Of a stretch of DNA of 10,999 nt, positions 7,507-10,999 are shown piece by piece. The notes below the pieces were generated by a model, which did not search any database, was not told the DNA's origin, and was given only the letters and a program-made list of their open reading frames with translations. Position 1 is the stretch's first letter; every line of letters begins with the position of its first letter. Both the position numbers and the translations under genes were made by a program. Source of the stretch: an uncultured Fibrobacterota bacterium (GTDB lineage Bacteria; Fibrobacterota; Chitinivibrionia; Chitinivibrionales; Chitinispirillaceae); assembly GCA_903888815.1 (NCBI GenBank), contig CAISVC010000236.1:1-10999 (forward strand). The letters are read 5' to 3'.

Positions 7507-7515
7507 ATTATATCA
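7507..7515 (-). promoter_or_regulatory. Extended -10 promoter element of the AraC gene
   Basis: The minus strand reads TGATATAAT, a perfect extended -10 (TGn plus TATAAT). No good -35 is visible: only a T-run lies 16-17 bp upstream, which an extended -10 can tolerate. Transcription would begin near 7499-7501, at the TTG codon and about 8 bases before the ATG at 7492, so this gene too may have a very short leader. Confidence 0.5.
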
Positions 7516-7595
7516 CCTGGAAGATATGAAAAAAAGTTTATTTAAGCAAGAAAACTGTTCCGATTCCTTTAATACGGCCGATTTTTGCACTCGAT

Positions 7596-7630
7596 TGGAA
7601 ATAAGTTATAACTTTCTGGCAGCTTTCCCC
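7596..7630. repeat. Direct repeat, copy A (35 bp)
   Basis: It begins TGGAAATAAGTTATAAC and ends TGGCAGCTTTCCCC, aligning without gaps to copy B at 7719-7753 with 29 of 35 bases identical. It contains a perfect 12-bp palindrome, AAGTTATAACTT (7603-7614), which is imperfect in copy B. The A/T-rich sequence to its right also partly matches that after copy B (TTATATT, ATATA). Confidence 0.75.
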
Positions 7631-7718
7631 CGCAGGTTTGCCCTTTTAGATGCTTTATATTATATATTGGATAAGGCGAGAAGGTACTGGTAATTAATAG
7701 TTGGAGTTTACGGTCAGG

Positions 7719-7753
7719 TGGAAATAATTTATATGTTTTTGGCAACTTTACCC
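7719..7753. repeat. Direct repeat, copy B (35 bp)
   Basis: It begins TGGAAATAATTTATATG and ends TGGCAACTTTACCC. Differences from copy A fall at six positions (10, 16, 17, 21, 27, 32). The copies are exactly 123 bp apart. Copy B ends about 50 bp before the predicted GH31 -35, a position suitable for an activator site. Confidence 0.75.
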
Positions 7754-7801
7754 ATAGAAATTTAATGCTTTTCATCTTATATTGCATATACGAATGGTTA
7801 C

Positions 7802-7828
7802 TTGAAATTTTTTACATGATATTATAAC
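7802..7828 (+). promoter_or_regulatory. Predicted promoter of the GH31 gene
   Basis: TTGAAA (7802-7807) and TATAAC (7823-7828) are separated by 15 bp, slightly short; an overlapping extended -10 TGATATTAT lies at 7817-7825. Either would start transcription near 7832-7836, leaving a leader of about 65 bases before the ATG at 7901. Such a start lies downstream of the ATG at 7829, supporting the shorter coding region. Confidence 0.45.
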
Positions 7829-7890
7829 ATGGAAAGAGGGGATGTCGCCTCTCGATTGAAAAATTTCTTAATCACAATTATCAAAACAAA

Positions 7891-7897
7891 GGGGGAG
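7891..7897 (+). promoter_or_regulatory. Ribosome-binding site of the GH31 gene
   Basis: GGGGGAG directly before TTT-ATG at 7901. Spacing is tight but the match is strong, and the signal peptide begins at this ATG. Confidence 0.7.
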
Positions 7898-7900
7898 TTT

Positions 7901-10462
7901 ATGGTTAGAAAGGTACTAATAATCTGCGGCGCTGTTATTGCAATGTCATCCAGCTCGTTTGCCTGGACTGCGGGAAACCTTACGGTGACCGTTACCAATA
8001 GTCCGATGGACATCAATGTGTCCGCCGGAACAAAGACGCTCCTCGATGTGACGGGCATAAATTTCGGCGGGACGAATTATACTGCTATTACTTCGGTCAC
8101 CACGACCATAGACAGCCTTGTTATCAATCTCGCGACAAATGTGGCCGTGACGATCAAACCAGTCTTTTCCGGGATTCGCATGTATGGCAGGGTTGCCGCA
8201 GTGACCACGGTCATGATCACCATGAGAGACCAGGGCGATCATTTCTTCGGGATCACGGAGCAGAATATAAACGGCAACAGCCCTGATTTACGTACGCGTA
8301 CCATTGCCATTACCGCTGCAAACATTCAAAATTACGGCAATGAACCGAATGCCAAGGTATGGTCGGCTTTCTATATGAGCAGCCTCGGATACGGCAGTTT
8401 CTTCAACACATTTGCCGAAGGGACCTATGTTTTCGGATCAGGCGGGGTCACCACCATTACGCACAACACCAATACCATTGACTGGTATATTTACTACGGC
8501 CCGACCGGCGATAAAATCCATCAGGCATATTTTAAAACCATCCAGACCATTGAAGGGCTCGGAACACGCTCTCCTACAAAAAAAGTTCCAATCTGGGCGT
8601 GCGGTCTGGTGATCTGGCACGATAACTATTCCGGCAGCGCTCAGGTATTGTCACATAATACAAACTTTATCGCCAACCAGATCCCGATAACTGCGCAGTG
8701 GATTGATCGGCCTTACAGCGACGGAGGTACGGGGTGGGGCTACATGAATTTTTCCGCTGCTTTTGCAAACCCGGCAACATGGATACGACAGATAACCAGC
8801 GACACGGGCTACAACGTAAAAGAGATGACATGGATTGCTCCCTGTACCTTTGGCACTCCAGTTCCGCCGGCCGGGACATACTTTAACGGGGGCTATTACT
8901 ATCTTGACCTCTCCAATCCGGCGGCTGTTACGTGGTATAAACAGAAGCTTGATTCTCTGCAACATTCAGTCGGCGTTCAAGGCCACAAGATGGACCGCTG
9001 CGAAGAAACAATGACGCAAGTTACCAGCGGCACATGGTATGATGGCACTCCTACAACGGAAAAACAGCCCAAGTATCTTTATCTTAATGCATTGGTAACC
9101 GACCAGGCCCTGCGTACCATGTGGGGCGATAACCAGTTTAACTTTCCGCGCGGGGCCTATCACCGCTGTCAGCCGTATATAGGGGCAGTATGGGCGGGAG
9201 ATACCCGGGCACCCTGGGCCGGACTAGTAGGTGCCCTGGCAAACGGCATTAAAACCGCATTCTGCGGTTTCCCGGTATGGGGTTCCGACATCGGCGGATA
9301 TGGGACCGGCGCAACGAAAATTCCGACCGACCAGTATCTGCGATGGCTTGGATTCGGCTGCTTCTGCGGCATGATGGAAAACATGCTTGACGGAAAGGAA
9401 CCCTACATCTATACCGCCGCAGGCGATGCCGTGGGCGGCCAACCTTTTGTTTCACGGTATAAAAGCCTGGCCGACGTGCGCATGTCGCTTATTCCTTATG
9501 TATACTCCCTTGCAAACACTTCGGCCGACAACGGCGTGGCCATGCGGCCGCTGCCGTATATGTATCCGAACGATGCGAACACCTACGCGATCGGAGACGA
9601 GTATCTGTTCGGTAACGCATTTCTCGTGGCGCCTATTACATCGGCGGCTACGACGCGGAGCGTCTATCTTCCGGCCGGTACCTGGTATTATTTCTTCAAC
9701 CAGACCGAAACACATGCGGCAGGCACGTTTACTACGCCTGTTATTCCGCTGTATCAGATTCCGGTGTATATCAAATCGAATTCAGTGTATGTGACCGGCC
9801 AGATTTATCCGGGCAACTCCAAGCGGTGGATGACCAATTACGACGCCACGAGGAACGTCGTTATAAACGCCTTCCCCGGCAATGCCGGGGAGCGGGACAC
9901 CTTTACCTATGTCGATTATCTGGCCGCCGATGCGAAAAAAGCTATATTCGTTGAGGCGTATCCCAGCACCATTATCCATGTGGTATCGCCGGCCATGACC
10001 GTAACGGGAACCGTCATGGTGCATTTGAGTTCTGCACCTACAAGCGTTACGCTTAATACTGTCCTGCTCTCAACTTCTCAGTACCAGTATACCGCGGGGA
10101 CGCAGAGCCTCACCGTACCGTTTGCCGCCCAGCAGGCGGTGGATCTCTGGATAAACGGCATCGTTAAAACGGTTGCTGTTCCTGAGAATCCTTCGTTGCT
10201 CGGCCATCTGCAGGTTCGCATCGTGCGCAAAGGCATAGAGCTCATTATTCCGCCGGCAACAGGGATGCATAACAACAGCCGCATAGAAGCCAGCATGTTT
10301 GATATTCGCGGCAGACAGGTGTGGAGAGGCACTATTACAGCCAATCAGATCTGTTCTTCGTCGTGCGTGCTGCCGCTGAACAATATTGGCAGAGGATCGT
10401 ACTGTGCCATGGTTAAGGTAGACGGAATTGTTGCGCAGCGCAGTAAAATCGTTGTTCCTTAA
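7901..10462 (+). CDS. Secreted glycoside hydrolase family 31 enzyme with C-terminal sorting-like module
   Basis: An 853-residue exported GH31 (alpha-glucosidase/alpha-xylosidase-type) enzyme. The start is the ATG at 7901, chosen for GGGGGAG three bases upstream and a signal peptide MVRKVLIICGAVIAMSSSSFA (cleaved near W22); the in-frame ATG at 7829 lacks both. An N-terminal beta-sandwich (about 22-220) has the FFGITEQN segment. The TIM barrel starts near IWACGLVIWHD (231-241). The nucleophile is D365 in KMDRCEE, the acid/base is D434 in WAGDTRAPW, and GSDIGGY (461-467) is conserved. VAMRPL (546-551) opens the C-terminal sandwich and a DUF5110-like domain covers about 641-755. Residues about 758-853 form a small beta module with MFDIRGRQVWRG (799-810), resembling sorting domains of secreted FCB-group enzymes. 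Where many GH31 enzymes have an R-x-H motif after the barrel's last strand, this one reads MMENM (491-495). Exact linkage specificity is not assignable. Confidence 0.93.
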   Translation: MVRKVLIICGAVIAMSSSSFAWTAGNLTVTVTNSPMDINVSAGTKTLLDVTGINFGGTNYTAITSVTTTIDSLVINLATNVAVTIKPVFSGIRMYGRVAAVTTVMITMRDQGDHFFGITEQNINGNSPDLRTRTIAITAANIQNYGNEPNAKVWSAFYMSSLGYGSFFNTFAEGTYVFGSGGVTTITHNTNTIDWYIYYGPTGDKIHQAYFKTIQTIEGLGTRSPTKKVPIWACGLVIWHDNYSGSAQVLSHNTNFIANQIPITAQWIDRPYSDGGTGWGYMNFSAAFANPATWIRQITSDTGYNVKEMTWIAPCTFGTPVPPAGTYFNGGYYYLDLSNPAAVTWYKQKLDSLQHSVGVQGHKMDRCEETMTQVTSGTWYDGTPTTEKQPKYLYLNALVTDQALRTMWGDNQFNFPRGAYHRCQPYIGAVWAGDTRAPWAGLVGALANGIKTAFCGFPVWGSDIGGYGTGATKIPTDQYLRWLGFGCFCGMMENMLDGKEPYIYTAAGDAVGGQPFVSRYKSLADVRMSLIPYVYSLANTSADNGVAMRPLPYMYPNDANTYAIGDEYLFGNAFLVAPITSAATTRSVYLPAGTWYYFFNQTETHAAGTFTTPVIPLYQIPVYIKSNSVYVTGQIYPGNSKRWMTNYDATRNVVINAFPGNAGERDTFTYVDYLAADAKKAIFVEAYPSTIIHVVSPAMTVTGTVMVHLSSAPTSVTLNTVLLSTSQYQYTAGTQSLTVPFAAQQAVDLWINGIVKTVAVPENPSLLGHLQVRIVRKGIELIIPPATGMHNNSRIEASMFDIRGRQVWRGTITANQICSSSCVLPLNNIGRGSYCAMVKVDGIVAQRSKIVVP

Positions 10463-10490
10463 TAACTGAAGCATTCGTTCGGCGCTGACC

Positions 10491-10527
10491 TTTTCCTCTT
10501 CTCCCGTTTGCAGGGAGAAGGGGAAAA
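10491..10527. repeat. Strong hairpin between the GH31 and porin-like genes
   Basis: Arms 10491-10505 and 10513-10527 pair over 15 bp (14 Watson-Crick plus one G-T wobble) around a 7-base loop, GTTTGCA. No T-run follows; the stem itself starts with TTTT and ends with AAAA, the reverse of an intrinsic terminator. It could be a REP-like intergenic palindrome or an mRNA-stabilising or processing hairpin between the two genes. Confidence 0.7.
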
Positions 10528-10586
10528 TATTAGAAACGATTTCATTAATCATTTTTGAAGTATCCAAAACCAGGAGGACAAAACGC

Positions 10587-10999
10587 ATGAATGGCAAAAG
10601 AGTACTTCTGATACCAGCGGCTTTGCTATGTCTTCAAGCTGCCTATGCCGGGGAATCCGATAGTAAGGTGACCCCTTCGGCTTCCGTATATTATCAAATG
10701 GGCCAGCTTGAAAAAACGTTTGACCAGACCACGTGGCCGAATAAAACGCTGGATCAACGCTGCGATTTGAGGCTTGCCTTTTCTGCCGAGGTCCAGAAGC
10801 ATTTACGGATCATTGCCGGAGTCGAATTGGCAATGGTTACGCAGGTTCAACCGCCCAGAGGAAATCAGTCGACCGGTACCACCACGACCAACTCCTACAC
10901 GCTTCCCCGGGAAGGGCAGGGCATTTATACTTTCGGCGATGATCAGGAAAAATTTCCCCTGCAAATCGCGCTCGGGTATTTTCCGTTTAAATACAACCC
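10587..10999 (+). CDS. Exported, probable outer-membrane beta-barrel protein (partial, runs off right edge)
   Basis: The first 137 residues are visible from the ATG at 10587, which has a consensus AGGAGG (10572-10577) nine bases upstream. A signal peptide is clear: MNGKRVLLIPAALLCLQAAYA, cleaved before GESDSK. The mature part alternates polar and hydrophobic residues in beta-strand fashion (LRLAFSAEVQKHLRIIAGVELAMV) and reaches LQIALGYFPFKYNP at the edge. I associate the GYFPFKYNP type of motif with outer-membrane proteins of Fibrobacter/Chitinispirillum-like bacteria, but this is recollection. It follows the GH31 gene by 124 bp in the same direction, so it may serve uptake or binding of products released by that enzyme, or simply be the next independent gene. 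Family not assigned with confidence. Confidence 0.75.
   Translation, partial: MNGKRVLLIPAALLCLQAAYAGESDSKVTPSASVYYQMGQLEKTFDQTTWPNKTLDQRCDLRLAFSAEVQKHLRIIAGVELAMVTQVQPPRGNQSTGTTTTNSYTLPREGQGIYTFGDDQEKFPLQIALGYFPFKYN

Larger units (their letters stand above)
7502..7900. other. AT-rich divergent intergenic region between AraC and GH31 genes
   Basis: About 400 bp without a convincing gene, far richer in A+T than the flanking genes. It holds the AraC extended -10 near its left end, two 35-bp direct repeats in the middle and the GH31 promoter and leader at its right end. A 72-codon minus-strand frame (7569-7787) has no ribosome-binding site I can see and no family resemblance, so I do not call it. 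The length and the repeats suggest a regulated divergent promoter region. Confidence 0.6.

Noticed and set aside
7617..7633. Sigma-54-like TGGCA...GC element in the repeats
   Set aside because: The GC is two bases too far from the GG in copy A and absent in copy B, so the -24/-12 spacing is not met.
7569..7787. 72-codon minus-strand frame containing both direct repeats (KLPxxYxLFP twice)
   Set aside because: No clear ribosome-binding site, no family resemblance, and the in-frame repetition follows from the 123-bp spacing of a DNA repeat.
7835..7852. Small hairpin (AGAGG/CCTCT) in the GH31 leader as a riboswitch or attenuator
   Set aside because: Only a 5-bp stem with an 8-base loop; no known riboswitch core recognised in the short leader.
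7590..7870. Third copy of the repeat suggested by CTCGATTG at 7590 and 7851
   Set aside because: Identity is limited to about 8 bases plus scattered A/T matches, within chance for AT-rich DNA.
7829..7900. Extension of the GH31 gene to the ATG at 7829
   Set aside because: It would bury the signal peptide 24 residues inside and precede the likely transcription start; the ATG at 7901 has a strong ribosome-binding site.
10070..10597. 175-codon minus-strand frame across the GH31 end and the hairpin
   Set aside because: Antisense to the GH31 C-terminal module; no domain or ribosome-binding site evidence.
1..10999. CRISPR array, tRNA/rRNA, insertion sequence, toxin-antitoxin or phage-defence genes
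   Set aside because: No regularly spaced short repeats, cloverleaf-like segments, transposase or defence-type motifs were seen on either strand.

Overview
The window is about 11 kb of bacterial chromosome with moderate to high GC and an outer membrane (a TolC-type channel, a membrane-fusion lipoprotein and a porin-like protein are encoded). Two sequences hint at the Fibrobacterota / FCB side of the tree: the GH31 enzyme ends in a small beta-rich module containing FDIRGRQVWRG, like the C-terminal sorting modules of secreted FCB-group enzymes, and the last gene carries a GYFPFKYNP motif that I associate with outer-membrane proteins of Chitinispirillum/Fibrobacter-type bacteria. This assignment is an inference and not secure.

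Region 1 (1-6524, minus strand) is one tightly packed operon for a complete tripartite ABC-2 efflux pump. In transcription order it encodes a TetR repressor, a TolC-like outer-membrane channel, a HlyD-type membrane-fusion lipoprotein, two separate ATPases, and two paralogous ABC-2 permeases, the second of which runs off the left edge. Four junctions are 4-bp ATGA/GTGA overlaps and the others are 3 and 14 bp, so expression is almost certainly coupled. The layout resembles the Escherichia coli cecR-ybhG-ybhF-ybhS-ybhR cluster, except that the two ATPase halves are separate genes and a dedicated TolC gene is included. The two ATPases carry complementary defects (one lacks the H-loop His, the other has a degenerate signature motif), which predicts a heterodimer with one good and one poor ATP site. 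A near-consensus promoter and an array of AACC/GGTT palindromes cover the TetR start codon, pointing to autorepression and a leaderless or nearly leaderless message.

Region 2 (6602-7492, minus strand) is an AraC-family regulator just upstream of the TetR gene and divergent from region 3. The roughly 400-bp gap between it and the next gene is AT-rich and holds two 35-bp direct repeats (29/35 identical, 123 bp apart) and promoter-like elements for both directions.

Region 3 (7901-10999, plus strand) holds a secreted GH31 glycoside hydrolase with intact catalytic aspartates, then a strong hairpin, then the 5' part of an exported, probably outer-membrane beta-barrel, protein. A reasonable reading is a drug/toxic-compound efflux operon beside a small carbohydrate-degradation locus, with the AraC regulator able to serve either side. 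I saw no mobile element, CRISPR array, tRNA or rRNA. Most of the window is well-explained known biology; the points worth a second look are regulatory and architectural, not a clearly new system.
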